From assembly GCA_013336365.1 (NCBI GenBank), contig JAAXTT010000005.1, forward strand, positions 1 through 27,589: a stretch of DNA of 27,589 bases, read 5' to 3'. Position 1 is the stretch's first letter. Each line of letters starts with the position of its first letter. The translations under genes and the position numbers were made by a program. Shown here in pieces: positions 1 to 8,437 of the stretch. The stretch comes from Peptococcaceae bacterium. Lineage in GTDB: Bacteria; Bacillota; Desulfotomaculia; Desulfotomaculales; Desulfocucumaceae. The notes beneath the pieces were generated by a model. That model saw only the letters and a program-made list of their open reading frames with translations. It was not told where the DNA came from and made no database searches.

Positions 1-1826
1 CCAATATCTCCATTATATACATCCTTGTCATAATTATTTATTGTCTGCATTACCTTATCTTTGATTTTAAAGCCCCGGTAACCTCTCTCAAGCCCCGGGC
101 TTTCAGGGTTCAATCTTTCCTGCAGCATAATATTCAGATTTGTCACCCCCACTTGTCCTCTGTGCATTGGGGTCAAAACCTGAATATCCTCCACCGGATG
201 AAAGCCAAAATGTCTTGGAATCCGCTGGGTGCATAAGGCAACTATTTTTTCCACTGCCTTTTCCGGATCTTCCTCAGGCACAAAATAAAAATCGGGATCC
301 CGACCATCCTTGGCAGGCATCAAATCCGGAAGCTCCCCCTTAATAATCCGGTGGGCATTGATAATAATTCTGCTTTCTGCTGCCTGCCTGAATATTTCAA
401 CTAAGGTAACTACCTTGATTCTTTTAGAATCAATAATATCTGACAGAATATTTCCCGGTCCCACCGAAGGCAGCTGATTTATATCGCCAACAAGAATCAA
501 GGAGCTATGGCTGGGAATCGCCTTTATCAGGTGATACATAAGAAGGGTATCAATCATCGAGACCTCATCAATAATTACTACGTCCCCATCCAGAGGAAGA
601 TCCCGGTTTCTCTGAAAACCCCCACCCTGGTAACTGAACTCCAGCATTCGGTGAATAGTTTTTGCTTCCCAGCCGGTGGCCTCCTGCATTCTCTTTGCCG
701 CCCGACCTGTGGGTGCCGCCAGTAGAACCTTTTTGCCGATGTTTTGAAATATTTTTACTATTGCTTTGATTATTGTTGTCTTGCCAGTACCGGGACCACC
801 GGTTATTACCAGGGTCTTGTTCTGCAAAGCGAGAGTAACTGCATCTCTTTGATTGCTTGCTAGGGTAATACCTAAGCTGCTTTCAACCTGGTCTAATATT
901 TTTTCAGCTCCGGTCAGAGAAAAGGAAACCGGCTCACTGTTTAATTTTATCAAATCCCGGGCCAAATTTATTTCAGCAATATAAAAAGGCGGCAGGTAAA
1001 CTGCTTTTTTGCCGGAGATCAAATCCTCTATTATTATCCGCTTGTCCTGAACCAGTCCTGACAAGGCCTCCACAACAATGTCTCTTTGGATATTTAACAG
1101 CTCACAGGACTTGTCCACCAGCTCTTCCTCCGGAATATACACATGACCGCCACTCATTAGCTCAGTAAGAGTGTATATTATTCCTTCCTTGGCTCTGACA
1201 ACAGATCCGGAATCAAAGCCCAGGCTTTGGGCAATTTTGTCTGCAGTGACAAAACCAATACCACTGATATCTGCCGCCAAGACATAGGGATTGTTGCTGA
1301 CAATTTCAATCGATTTATCCTGATATTTTTTGTATATTTTTGAGGAATAGCTGGCACTTACCCCGTGGCCCTGAAGAAATATCATAATTTCCTTAATCTC
1401 TTTTTGCTCTGACCAGGCCTGTGCAATCATAGCTATCCTTTTTGAGCCTATGCCTTCTACCTTAGACAATTCTTCAGGCCTGTTTTCAATAATCTCCATA
1501 GTTTCCAACCCAAAAATCTTTACAATCCGTTTTGCCATAACAGGACCAATGCCTTTTATCAGTCCTGAGCCAAGATATTTTTCTATTCCATTTACAGTAG
1601 CCGGGACAACAGTTTCAAATCTCTCCACCTGAAACTGCTCGCCAAATTTATTATTGAATACCCATTTACCGTGCAGACGAAGGGATTCACCGGGATTTAT
1701 CCCGGAAAAGCAGCCGACAATGGTGGTAAGCTCTTTTTTGCCTTTTTCCCTTATCTTAGCAACTGTAAATTGGCTTTCTTCGTTATAGTAGCTTATTCTT
1801 TCAAGATATCCATAAATTGCATCCAA
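1..1826 (-). CDS. recD2: RecD2-type ATP-dependent DNA helicase (3' end outside window)
   Basis: About 608 residues are visible; the reading frame is still open at base 1, so the last ~130 residues of a typical ~740-residue RecD2 are missing. RecD2 is a 5'-3' superfamily 1B helicase acting in DNA repair and replication without RecBC. Visible in order: an N-terminal OB-like segment (YLERISYYNEESQFTVAKI), tandem helix-hairpin-helix motifs (GIGPVMAKRI, VEGIGSKRI, ISGIGFVTADKI), Walker A GGPGTGKTT (K349), Walker B VVIIDEVSM (D420, E421), GDINQLPSVGPG, and DKVMQTINNYDKDVYNGDI at the window edge. The start is TTG at 1826-1824, with GGGAG at 1839-1835 eight bases upstream; the frame has stops TAA-TGA just above it. 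A short in-frame leader ORF precedes it (separate entry). The family call is firm; the exact start is inferred from the ribosome-binding site and the family N-terminus. Confidence 0.95.
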   Translation of the reverse strand, partial: MDAIYGYLERISYYNEESQFTVAKIREKGKKELTTIVGCFSGINPGESLRLHGKWVFNNKFGEQFQVERFETVVPATVNGIEKYLGSGLIKGIGPVMAKRIVKIFGLETMEIIENRPEELSKVEGIGSKRIAMIAQAWSEQKEIKEIMIFLQGHGVSASYSSKIYKKYQDKSIEIVSNNPYVLAADISGIGFVTADKIAQSLGFDSGSVVRAKEGIIYTLTELMSGGHVYIPEEELVDKSCELLNIQRDIVVEALSGLVQDKRIIIEDLISGKKAVYLPPFYIAEINLARDLIKLNSEPVSFSLTGAEKILDQVESSLGITLASNQRDAVTLALQNKTLVITGGPGTGKTTIIKAIVKIFQNIGKKVLLAAPTGRAAKRMQEATGWEAKTIHRMLEFSYQGGGFQRNRDLPLDGDVVIIDEVSMIDTLLMYHLIKAIPSHSSLILVGDINQLPSVGPGNILSDIIDSKRIKVVTLVEIFRQAAESRIIINAHRIIKGELPDLMPAKDGRDPDFYFVPEEDPEKAVEKIVALCTQRIPRHFGFHPVEDIQVLTPMHRGQVGVTNLNIMLQERLNPESPGLERGYRGFKIKDKVMQTINNYDKDVYNGDI

Positions 1827-1847
1827 AGTAATTTCTCCCGGGAATCA

Positions 1848-1877
1848 TTAATATCCCGGATTATTTCTACATACCAT
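1848..1877 (-). CDS. possible 9-codon leader ORF upstream of recD2
   Basis: ATG at 1877 starts MVCRNNPGY followed by TAA, with GAGGAG at 1890-1885 seven bases upstream. It is in the same frame as recD2, separated from it by TAA TGA and 18 further bases. Its stop lies in the loop of a small hairpin whose 3' arm touches the recD2 ribosome-binding site, so it could act as a translational leader. It may also be chance; no homology can be argued for nine residues. Confidence 0.25.
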   Translation of the reverse strand: MVCRNNPGY

Positions 1878-1897
1878 ACCTTTGCTCCTCTATACTT

Positions 1898-1926
1898 TTA
1901 TTATTTCAATCAGTTATATCCGGCAA
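1898..1926 (-). promoter_or_regulatory. candidate sigma-A promoter for recD2
   Basis: On the minus strand TTGCCG (1926-1921) and TAATAA (1903-1898) are separated by 17 bases. Transcription would start near 1891, just before the GAGGAG of the leader ORF. The hexamers match only partly. I found no convincing -10 partner for the TTGACA at 1945-1950 that might serve the divergent gene. Confidence 0.3.
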
Positions 1927-2002
1927 TAAACTATTTCTTTCCCTTTGACAATTTGATATTATGATTGCAGTAAGCAATATAAATCAGTGAGGTGTCCGAT
2001 AT

Positions 2003-2482
2003 TTGAATAAATATCACATGAACAAAATGGACCGTGAAATTACTGATCAAGAAGAAATCAAGGAAATTCTCAGAACCGGAAAATACACAACCATTGCCAT
2101 GTGTAAAAATAATGAGCCCTATGTTGTTACCCTAAACTATGGTTATGATGAAGCCAACAATTCCCTGTGTTTTCACTCTGCACCTAAGGGTTTGAAAATT
2201 GATATAATGGAAGATAATCCCACTGTATGTGCTACTGTTATTGTTGACAAGGGCTATATCCAGAATAAATGCAAGCATCCCTTTTCTTCAGTTGTACTGT
2301 GGGGCAAAATGGAAATAATGGAAACTCTAGATGATAAAAAACTGGCTATGGATGTTCTCATCACTCACCTAGAGGATAACCCGGAAAATTCCAAGAATAG
2401 ATTGCGTAATGATAAAATGTATGATTTTATTAACTTGCTGAGATTAAATATTACCAGCATGAGGGGCAAAAGTGGCAGCTGA
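2003..2482 (+). CDS. pyridoxamine 5'-phosphate oxidase-like / NimA-family flavin-binding protein
   Basis: A 159-residue single-domain protein of the split-barrel flavin-binding superfamily, with the NimA-like subfamily pattern: an N-terminal MDREITDQEEIKEILRTGKY, then TTIAMCKNNEPYVVTLNYGYD, then SLCFHSAPKGLKIDIMEDNP and VVLWGKMEIM. Members usually bind FMN or haem; some reduce 5-nitroimidazoles, but most have no proven substrate, so no specific reaction is claimed. The start is TTG at 2003, with GAGGTG at 1988-1993 nine bases upstream; the ATG at 2018 lacks a ribosome-binding site. It is the first of three plus-strand genes and diverges from recD2. The next gene starts 35 bases downstream, so co-transcription is likely. 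Confidence 0.85.
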   Translation: MNKYHMNKMDREITDQEEIKEILRTGKYTTIAMCKNNEPYVVTLNYGYDEANNSLCFHSAPKGLKIDIMEDNPTVCATVIVDKGYIQNKCKHPFSSVVLWGKMEIMETLDDKKLAMDVLITHLEDNPENSKNRLRNDKMYDFINLLRLNITSMRGKSGS

Positions 2483-2517
2483 TATATTCATTTGACCCAA
2501 GACTACAGGAGGAAAGC

Positions 2518-2823
2518 ATGGAAGAAAATTCAAGGGTACAAAAAACTCTGGTGGTAAGTATTCAGGGTTGGGAGCTGGAAGTATTTGAAGGACCTCGCAA
2601 GGTAGATGTGGATTTGATTGGGGAAATGCTTGAATTTCGAGGGATATGGCTGACTGAGCCTGAGCGTGGCGTTGTTACCGTCCTTTGCTTCCCTGACAAA
2701 TTATTTTATCTGGAGGTAACTGAATCTGAAATAACTACCCAGCGCCTTGGCAGAAGAAATAAGGTAACTCCTCTCAGAAGAATCGATAATTCCCCATCAG
2801 GTGAGGATGAGCCGGGAGATTAA
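2518..2823 (+). CDS. unrecognised small protein, 101 aa
   Basis: I do not recognise this protein. It has a clear AGGAGG at 2508-2513 four bases before the ATG. The predicted product is cytoplasmic and soluble, with no signal peptide or membrane segment. It alternates hydrophobic residues in strand-like runs (TLVVSIQGWELEVFEG, RGVVTVLCFPDKLFYLEV), suggesting a small beta-rich fold, and ends in a basic stretch (RLGRRNKVTPLRR) followed by an acidic tail (SGEDEPGD). It lies between the NimA-like gene and the SpoVB-type flippase in one orientation and is followed by a GC-rich hairpin. Its good ribosome-binding site and tight packing argue that it is a real gene. Confidence 0.7.
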   Translation: MEENSRVQKTLVVSIQGWELEVFEGPRKVDVDLIGEMLEFRGIWLTEPERGVVTVLCFPDKLFYLEVTESEITTQRLGRRNKVTPLRRIDNSPSGEDEPGD

Positions 2824-2827
2824 CAAT

Positions 2828-2878
2828 CTAAAAGCCATTACTACATAGCCCACGCTTTGGCGTGGGCTTGGATTTTAG
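2828..2878 (+). terminator. nested hairpin, possible weak terminator
   Basis: A perfect 9-bp GC-rich stem AGCCCACGC / GCGTGGGCT (2847-2855 with 2860-2868, loop TTTG) is followed by TTGGATTTT. It lies inside an outer pair CTAAAA (2828-2833) / TTTTAG (2873-2878). The T-tract is interrupted, so termination would be partial and some transcripts could continue into the flippase gene. A second short palindrome, GGCCCTGGGCC, follows at 2880-2890. Confidence 0.5.
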
Positions 2879-2908
2879 AGGCCCTGGGCCTAAAAAGGGT
2901 GACTGACA

Positions 2909-4549
2909 TTGACCGGTAAAATTCTGACTAAGCATACAATAATAAAAGGGGCATTGATTCTGACTTTTGCCAGTATATTGATTCGCGTGCTGGGAGCAGT
3001 CTACCGCATACCCCTAGCTAGAATGCTGGGAGCTGAAGGCATGGGAATCTATGCGGTTCCCAATCAGTTTTACCTGCTTTTTTTCACTATATCCTCTGCA
3101 GGAATACCAGTGGCCGTTGCCAGACTGGTTTCTGAAAAAATGGCTGCCGGTCATTATAGGGATGCCCATAGAACCTTTATGATCTCCTTGTACGCCATGT
3201 CTCTGGTTGGACTGGTCTTCTCCCTGTTGCTCCTGGCAGGCGCCCCCTGGCTGGTAAAAAGCGGCCTTGTGGCTAACCCTGCCAGCTACTATGGTCTTAT
3301 AGCCGTTGCTCCAATTATCTTTTTCTCTGCGGTAACTGCGTCCATGAGAGGTCTTTTCCAAGGATTGCAATATATGTCTCCCGTGGCGGTTTCTCAGGTA
3401 GCGGACCAAATTATGCTGGTTGTTGCCACTGTTTGGTTTAGCTATCTTTTGCTGCCAAAGGGTCTTGCTATGGCGGCTGCCGGAGCAAACCTGGGTGCAC
3501 TTCCCGGTGCCGTTGCTGCTACTGCCATAATGGCCTATTACTATTTCAAACACCGAAAAACTCTTATTTCTACTATCAACACTGATACTTCAGGCTTCCG
3601 AGAGGATACCTGGTCATTACTCAAGCGAATCCTATCGGTATCTTTGTCTGTTTCCTTTGCCAGTGTAGCCTTAGCGATAACCTGGATTCTGGATAACAAG
3701 CTGATTATCGAACGACTCCAGTTAATAGGCTATTCAGTCCAAAACGCCACAGCACTCTATGGGCAATTTAATCAAATGGCCATGTCCTTTATCAATATAA
3801 GCATCGCCTTTGCCCTTTCCCTTGGTACCAGTCTGGTTCCCTCTGTGTCAGAGGCCTACAGCACAAATAACCCCGGGCGGATTGGACAGCAGGCGTCCAC
3901 CGGTGTAAGGATGTCCTTAATGACAACCCTTCCTGCTGCTGCCGGACTTTTCTTTCTTGCTCCCCAATTGACTGAATTTGTCTTTGCTGACTCCGGGGCC
4001 GGAATCCCCTTGGCCGCACTAGCTCCTGCCATTGTTTTTTGGGGTGTTCACCTTGTGCTTTCCGGAGTGATGCAGGGATTAGGCAGGGCCGATATACCGG
4101 TCTACAATCTGCTGGCAGGAATCTTTTTCAAAATTGGCATAACCTATTTCCTTACCCCTACCGGGCTGGGAATCAAGGCGGCGGCTTATGGAACCGTAGC
4201 CATGTTTATAGTATCTTCTGTTCTTAATTTCCTGTCTGTGAAAAGAATGGTTGGTCTTGAAATTGATTTTATCAACTCTCTGATTAAACCGGGGATCGCC
4301 TCTTTGATAATGGGACTGGTAGCGAGGAAAACTTATCTGCTGGTTCTGACCGGAGCTGAGAGCAGCAATATTGCCATTATTTCAGCTATTTTGGTAGGGG
4401 CTATACTCTTTCCGATTCTGATTATCCTTTCCGGATGCCTTCACCCTGAGGATTTGAAAATGCTTCCTCGTATAGGAGATAAAATTCAAGCTCTGCTAAA
4501 TACTGTTCAGGAAAAAAGATCCAAGCTTCTGGCAAAATTAAAGGGATAA
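2909..4549 (+). CDS. SpoVB-family polysaccharide/lipid flippase
   Basis: A 546-residue polytopic membrane protein of the MOP (MATE/MviN-like) exporter superfamily with roughly 14 hydrophobic segments. The N-terminus (KGALILTFASILIRVLGAVY, then RIPLARMLGAEGMGIY and AGIPVAVARLVSEKMA) is typical of the stage V sporulation protein B / YtgP / YkvU group. Such proteins flip lipid-linked glycan or peptidoglycan precursors; SpoVB itself works in spore cortex formation. Which paralogue this is cannot be settled from sequence. The start is TTG at 2909, with GGGTGA at 2897-2902 six bases upstream. It ends in a lysine-rich cytoplasmic tail. It is the last gene of a plus-strand group and converges on thrC. 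Confidence 0.88.
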   Translation: MTGKILTKHTIIKGALILTFASILIRVLGAVYRIPLARMLGAEGMGIYAVPNQFYLLFFTISSAGIPVAVARLVSEKMAAGHYRDAHRTFMISLYAMSLVGLVFSLLLLAGAPWLVKSGLVANPASYYGLIAVAPIIFFSAVTASMRGLFQGLQYMSPVAVSQVADQIMLVVATVWFSYLLLPKGLAMAAAGANLGALPGAVAATAIMAYYYFKHRKTLISTINTDTSGFREDTWSLLKRILSVSLSVSFASVALAITWILDNKLIIERLQLIGYSVQNATALYGQFNQMAMSFINISIAFALSLGTSLVPSVSEAYSTNNPGRIGQQASTGVRMSLMTTLPAAAGLFFLAPQLTEFVFADSGAGIPLAALAPAIVFWGVHLVLSGVMQGLGRADIPVYNLLAGIFFKIGITYFLTPTGLGIKAAAYGTVAMFIVSSVLNFLSVKRMVGLEIDFINSLIKPGIASLIMGLVARKTYLLVLTGAESSNIAIISAILVGAILFPILIILSGCLHPEDLKMLPRIGDKIQALLNTVQEKRSKLLAKLKG

Positions 4550-4552
4550 TCT

Positions 4553-4595
4553 TATTGGTCTGAAACATCCTCCCCCCACCAATACTCTGGGTTTT
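4553..4595 (+). terminator. weak candidate terminator after the flippase gene
   Basis: A 7-bp stem TATTGGT (4553-4559) / ACCAATA (4578-4584) with an 18-base C-rich loop is followed by CTCTGGGTTTTT. The stem is AT-rich and the T-run sits a few bases late, so this is a poor intrinsic terminator, but it is the only structure downstream of this gene on the plus strand. Confidence 0.3.
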
Positions 4596-4601
4596 TGACA
4601 G

Positions 4602-4636
4602 AAAAAAGACGCTTGAACTGGGAAATATCAAGCGTC
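4602..4636 (-). terminator. intrinsic terminator of thrC
   Basis: On the minus strand a 9-bp stem GACGCTTGA / TCAAGCGTC (4636-4628 with 4616-4608, 11-base loop) is followed at once by TTTTTT (4607-4602). It lies 32 bases after the thrC stop codon. Confidence 0.9.
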
Positions 4637-4668
4637 CAATGACAGAGGACCACAATTTACGGAAAGGT

Positions 4669-6165
4669 TTATTTTTCCAGGAATTTTTTAACCACCCGGG
4701 TCAAATCCTCTTTTTCGACTACCTGTCTGTGAAGCAAGGGCTTTTTGTCCAGACCCTTTAGATTTTTAGGGATATTTGTATTGCTTTCCCTTGATAATAT
4801 TTCCAGTAATTCAAATTCACTTTTACCCTCCACCGACTCAGGACCCAGAAGGGACTCAACCACACTGCTGTTGAACTTATAGGGACTTGCTGTGGAAAGT
4901 ATTACAGCGGGAGTCAGGTCTCCTGTCGCTGACTGATACTTTTTATATACATTAAGGGCTACTCCGGTATGGGTATCAATAAGATAACCTGTTTCCTGAA
5001 ATACTTCCTTTATAGCAGACATGGTTTCCTGATCACTGGCAGATTCAGACCAGAAGAGCTGCTGTATTTTGACCAGGATATCTGCGCCTACATTGTAATG
5101 GCCCTGCTCAGTCAATTCCTTCATCCACTCAGTGACTGCTAGGGAATTGTTTCCGGAAAGATGGAACAGAAGCCTCTCCAAATTGCTGGAAATAAGTATA
5201 TCCATAGAAGGGGATGCAGTTTTATGAAACTGCCTTGCCCGGTCATATTTTCCATCTCTGATAAAATCTGTCAAAACCTTGTTTTTATTTGAAGCACAAA
5301 TCAGTTTTCCTATGGGCAAACCGGCCTCTTTAGCATAATAGGCTGCCAATATATTGCCAAAATTGCCGGTGGGAACCACAAAATTAACCGGCTCCTCCGG
5401 TGAAATAGCCCGGTCATTTAGTAAGTCCAGATAGGCACTGAAATAATAAACAATCTGAGGTGCCAAACGTCCCCAGTTGATAGAATTGGCAGAAGAAAAT
5501 TTAAAGCCCTTTGATTCCAGCTCTTGAGCTAATTCCTTGTTTGCAAAAATTGCCTTAACCCCATTTTGGGCATCATCGAAATTGCCCTTTACAGCAGCTA
5601 CTCCCACGTTGTGTCCTTCCTGGGTAACCATCTGGAGACGCTGAACTTCGCTTACCCCCTGATCCGGGAAGAAAACCATTATCCTGGTTCCGGCCACATC
5701 CTTAAAGCCCTCCAGAGCAGCCTTTCCGGTGTCACCTGAGGTAGCAACCAAAATGACAATTTCATTTTTCTCTCCTGTTTTTGCTATTGCCAAGGGCAGA
5801 AAACGAGGCATTATCTGGAGTGCCATATCTTTAAAAGCACTGGTTGGTCCATGCCAAAGCTCTTGAACATAAAGGGTTTTAGACAGTTTTTTAAGAGGGG
5901 CGATTCCCGGGTCCTCGAAGGATTCACTATTATATGCTTGCTCAACACAGGATTTTATTTCCTCCCGGGTAAAGTCAGTTAGGAAAAGGCTTAAAATCTC
6001 CACCGCCCTGCCCTGGTAATTCATGCTTTTCATTTCCCTAAGCAGGCTGTCACTTATCTTTGGCAGAGATTCCGGAACAAAAAGGCCTCCATCAGGGGCG
6101 ATTCCTGTTTTTATTGCCTCGGCAGAGCTTACTGCACCTGTGCCTCTGGTGCTTATGTAATCCAT
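4669..6165 (-). CDS. thrC: threonine synthase
   Basis: A 498-residue PLP-dependent enzyme of the long (Escherichia/yeast-like) threonine synthase type. It converts O-phospho-L-homoserine to L-threonine plus phosphate, the last step of threonine synthesis. Features: N-terminal STRGTGAVSSAEAIKTGIAPDG-type opening; the PLP-lysine motif GPTSAFKDMALQ with K112; SGDTGKAALEGF from residue 143; and the phosphate-binding PTGNFGN near residue 265. The start is ATG at 6165, with GGAGG nine bases upstream. It is monocistronic: an intrinsic terminator precedes its promoter and another follows the gene. hom and thrB are not in the window. The intergenic space is too short for a T-box. Confidence 0.96.
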   Translation of the reverse strand: MDYISTRGTGAVSSAEAIKTGIAPDGGLFVPESLPKISDSLLREMKSMNYQGRAVEILSLFLTDFTREEIKSCVEQAYNSESFEDPGIAPLKKLSKTLYVQELWHGPTSAFKDMALQIMPRFLPLAIAKTGEKNEIVILVATSGDTGKAALEGFKDVAGTRIMVFFPDQGVSEVQRLQMVTQEGHNVGVAAVKGNFDDAQNGVKAIFANKELAQELESKGFKFSSANSINWGRLAPQIVYYFSAYLDLLNDRAISPEEPVNFVVPTGNFGNILAAYYAKEAGLPIGKLICASNKNKVLTDFIRDGKYDRARQFHKTASPSMDILISSNLERLLFHLSGNNSLAVTEWMKELTEQGHYNVGADILVKIQQLFWSESASDQETMSAIKEVFQETGYLIDTHTGVALNVYKKYQSATGDLTPAVILSTASPYKFNSSVVESLLGPESVEGKSEFELLEILSRESNTNIPKNLKGLDKKPLLHRQVVEKEDLTRVVKKFLEK

Positions 6166-6208
6166 ATTTTATATCCTCCATACTTATAAAATATCAGCTT
6201 TCAGCTAA

Positions 6209-6214
6209 ATTATA
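6209..6214 (-). promoter_or_regulatory. candidate -10 box of the thrC promoter
   Basis: A perfect TATAAT on the minus strand lies 44 bases upstream of the thrC ATG, in the gap between the hppA terminator and thrC. No good -35 hexamer stands 16-18 bases upstream (TATGAA at 17). The resulting leader would be only about 35 bases, so a leader-RNA switch is not expected. Confidence 0.4.
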
Positions 6215-6247
6215 CGACTTATGGCTTACGGTTCATAGTTATTAGAC

Positions 6248-6278
6248 AAAAATAGTGGCCGATGCTATCGACCACTAT
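6248..6278 (-). terminator. intrinsic terminator of the secG-hppA unit
   Basis: On the minus strand ATAGTGGTCGAT pairs with ATCGGCCACTAT through 12 base pairs (one G-U) around the loop AGC and is followed by TTTTTG. It lies 30 bases after the hppA stop codon. This is one of the clearest terminators in the window. Confidence 0.93.
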
Positions 6279-6307
6279 CTCTGTTATTTTACTATGCAAA
6301 AAACAGC

Positions 6308-8389
6308 TTATTTGAAAAGCATGGGTCCAATAATCAGGGCGATAGTACCTGCAACCTTGATCAAAGGGTTCATAGCAGGTCCGGAGGTATCCTTACAGGG
6401 ATCTCCTACAGTATCTCCGATAACAGCTGCCTGGTGAATAGGGTTGGGCTCACCATCAATCTTCTTGCCCCCTAAATTTCCTGCTTCAATCCATTTTTTA
6501 GCATTGTCCCAAGCACCACCGGCATTAGCCAGGAAGAGTGCCAGCAACACACCGGTTACAGTCATTCCGGACAGGAATCCGGCGAGAGACTTAGCTCCCA
6601 AACCAAAGCCGACAACTAAAGGAACACCAACAGCCAGTATACCAGGTGCAATCATTTTACTGATAGCAGCACCGGTTGCGATACTTACACAGCGTGCATA
6701 GTCAGGCTTGCCGGTACCTTCCATAATTCCGGGAATTTCCCGGAACTGACGGCGAACCTCATTAACCATTCCAAAAGCCGCTTCACCTACTGCCTTCATG
6801 GTAAGGGCAGCAACCAGGAAGGGAACTGCACCACCGATAAACAAACCGATAATAACCATTGGGTCATTCAGGTTAACAACCAATGTCCAAATCTCTTTAC
6901 CGTGTTCAGTAATCTTAGTAACTACTCCGGCATCCTGAAGGGCTACACTTCTGGTAACCTCATCAATATATGCCTGGAATAAAGCCAAGGCAGTCAAGGC
7001 TGCCGAACCGATTGCAAAGCCTTTAGCAATGGCAGCAGTGGTATTACCGACTGCATCCAGCTTGTCTGTTATAATTCTTACTTCTTTTTCCAATCCGGCC
7101 ATTTCAGCAATACCACCGGCATTATCAGCAACCGGACCAAAGGAGTCCATAGCCACTACAAAGCCTGAGGTGGAAAGCATACCCATAGCTGCCATAGCGA
7201 TACCGAATATAGCAAACTGAGGACCTGCCCAGCTGGCAGCCCAGAAGGCAATCCAAATAGCCAATGCAAAAACCAGCATTGGAGCAAAAACACTCTCTAA
7301 GCCTACAGCCAAGCCCTGAATAATGTTGGTGGCCGCACCGGTCTTGGAAGCTTCCGCAATTGCCATAACCGGCTTTTTATTGTTAGCAGTGTAGTATTCG
7401 GTAAGAATTCCTACTGCCACGTTGACAATCAATCCTACTATAATAGCTAGGGTTATTCCCTGTCCCAAAAGACCGGGGAAGGTCCAGGCTGAAAGGAAAT
7501 AGACTCCTACAGCTGTCATCAGGTTTGTTGACCACAAGCCGATGTTCAGTGCAGTCTGAGGATTTCCATTCTCAGAGGTACGAACAAAAAAGGTTCCTAC
7601 AATAGAGGCGATAATTCCAATAGCACCGACTGCCAGTGGGAATAAAGCACCCTTTATTCCAAAAAGGCTGTTGCCGAGAATCATGCCTGCAATGGTGGTA
7701 GCAGCATAGGATTCAAAGAGGTCAGCACCCATACCAGCAGTGTCACCAACATTGTCTCCTACATTATCAGCAATTGTTGCAGGGTTTCTTGGATCATCCT
7801 CAGGAATACCTGCCTCAACCTTACCAACCAGGTCAGCCCCTACATCAGCAGCCTTGGTATAAATACCGCCGCCTACCCGGGCAAAAAACGCAATTGCACT
7901 GGCACCAAAAGCAAAGCTGTTGATAACAGTTGCACTCTTAAATATTAAAAATAAGGACGATACTCCTAAAAGACCCAGTCCTGCTACGGAAAGACCCATA
8001 ACAGCCCCAGCCCGGAAGGATATGGTCAATGCCTTTGACAGACCTGAGCTACGAGCAGCCTCAGTAGTTCTGGCATTGGCTTTGGTGGTGCTGTTCATGC
8101 CAATATAGCCGGCAATAGCTGAACAAACTGCACCTACCAGGAATGATACTGCAAAGGAAAATTGATAAAATAGCAACAGAACAAAAATAATCAAAGCAAA
8201 TGGAATTAATGTTTTATACTGCCTGTTTAAAAAGGCCATAGCACCTTCTTGGATCGCCTCGGATATTTCCTTCATTTTCGGTGTACCCATGGACTCTTTA
8301 AGCACGCTGGCCATTGTTGCCAAAGCAAAGAGCAGTGCCACAATACCCGCACCGACCCCTATCCAGGCCAGAATCATCGACTCTTGCAC
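6308..8389 (-). CDS. hppA: membrane-bound K+-dependent-type ion-pumping pyrophosphatase
   Basis: A 693-residue integral membrane pyrophosphatase that couples pyrophosphate hydrolysis to pumping of H+ or Na+ out of the cytoplasm. The pyrophosphate site is intact: GGGIYTKAADVGADLVGKVE from residue 173, EDDPRNP (197-203) and the DNVGDNVGD repeat (208-216). The C-terminal GDTVGDPCKDTSGPAMN is also intact. GNTTAA at 448-453 has alanine where K+-independent enzymes carry lysine (GNTTKA), so I infer K+ dependence. Whether the pumped ion is Na+ or H+ cannot be decided by eye. The start is GTG at 8389, with GGAGG eight bases upstream. It follows secG by 48 bases, probably in one transcript, and is closed by a strong terminator. 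Confidence 0.96.
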   Translation of the reverse strand: MQESMILAWIGVGAGIVALLFALATMASVLKESMGTPKMKEISEAIQEGAMAFLNRQYKTLIPFALIIFVLLLFYQFSFAVSFLVGAVCSAIAGYIGMNSTTKANARTTEAARSSGLSKALTISFRAGAVMGLSVAGLGLLGVSSLFLIFKSATVINSFAFGASAIAFFARVGGGIYTKAADVGADLVGKVEAGIPEDDPRNPATIADNVGDNVGDTAGMGADLFESYAATTIAGMILGNSLFGIKGALFPLAVGAIGIIASIVGTFFVRTSENGNPQTALNIGLWSTNLMTAVGVYFLSAWTFPGLLGQGITLAIIVGLIVNVAVGILTEYYTANNKKPVMAIAEASKTGAATNIIQGLAVGLESVFAPMLVFALAIWIAFWAASWAGPQFAIFGIAMAAMGMLSTSGFVVAMDSFGPVADNAGGIAEMAGLEKEVRIITDKLDAVGNTTAAIAKGFAIGSAALTALALFQAYIDEVTRSVALQDAGVVTKITEHGKEIWTLVVNLNDPMVIIGLFIGGAVPFLVAALTMKAVGEAAFGMVNEVRRQFREIPGIMEGTGKPDYARCVSIATGAAISKMIAPGILAVGVPLVVGFGLGAKSLAGFLSGMTVTGVLLALFLANAGGAWDNAKKWIEAGNLGGKKIDGEPNPIHQAAVIGDTVGDPCKDTSGPAMNPLIKVAGTIALIIGPMLFK

Positions 8390-8437
8390 AGTTTAGCCCT
8401 CCTATTTTTCTTATAAATTTATTTTACCCAAAATTTT

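Noticed and set aside
3014..3553. 179-codon minus-strand open frame inside the flippase gene
   Set aside because: It lies wholly within a well-supported membrane-protein gene, has low-complexity polar composition and no family resemblance; it is an antisense shadow.
6166..6247. T-box or riboswitch leader for thrC
   Set aside because: The space between the upstream terminator and the start codon is about 80 bases and a -10 box lies in the middle of it, leaving a leader of about 35 bases.
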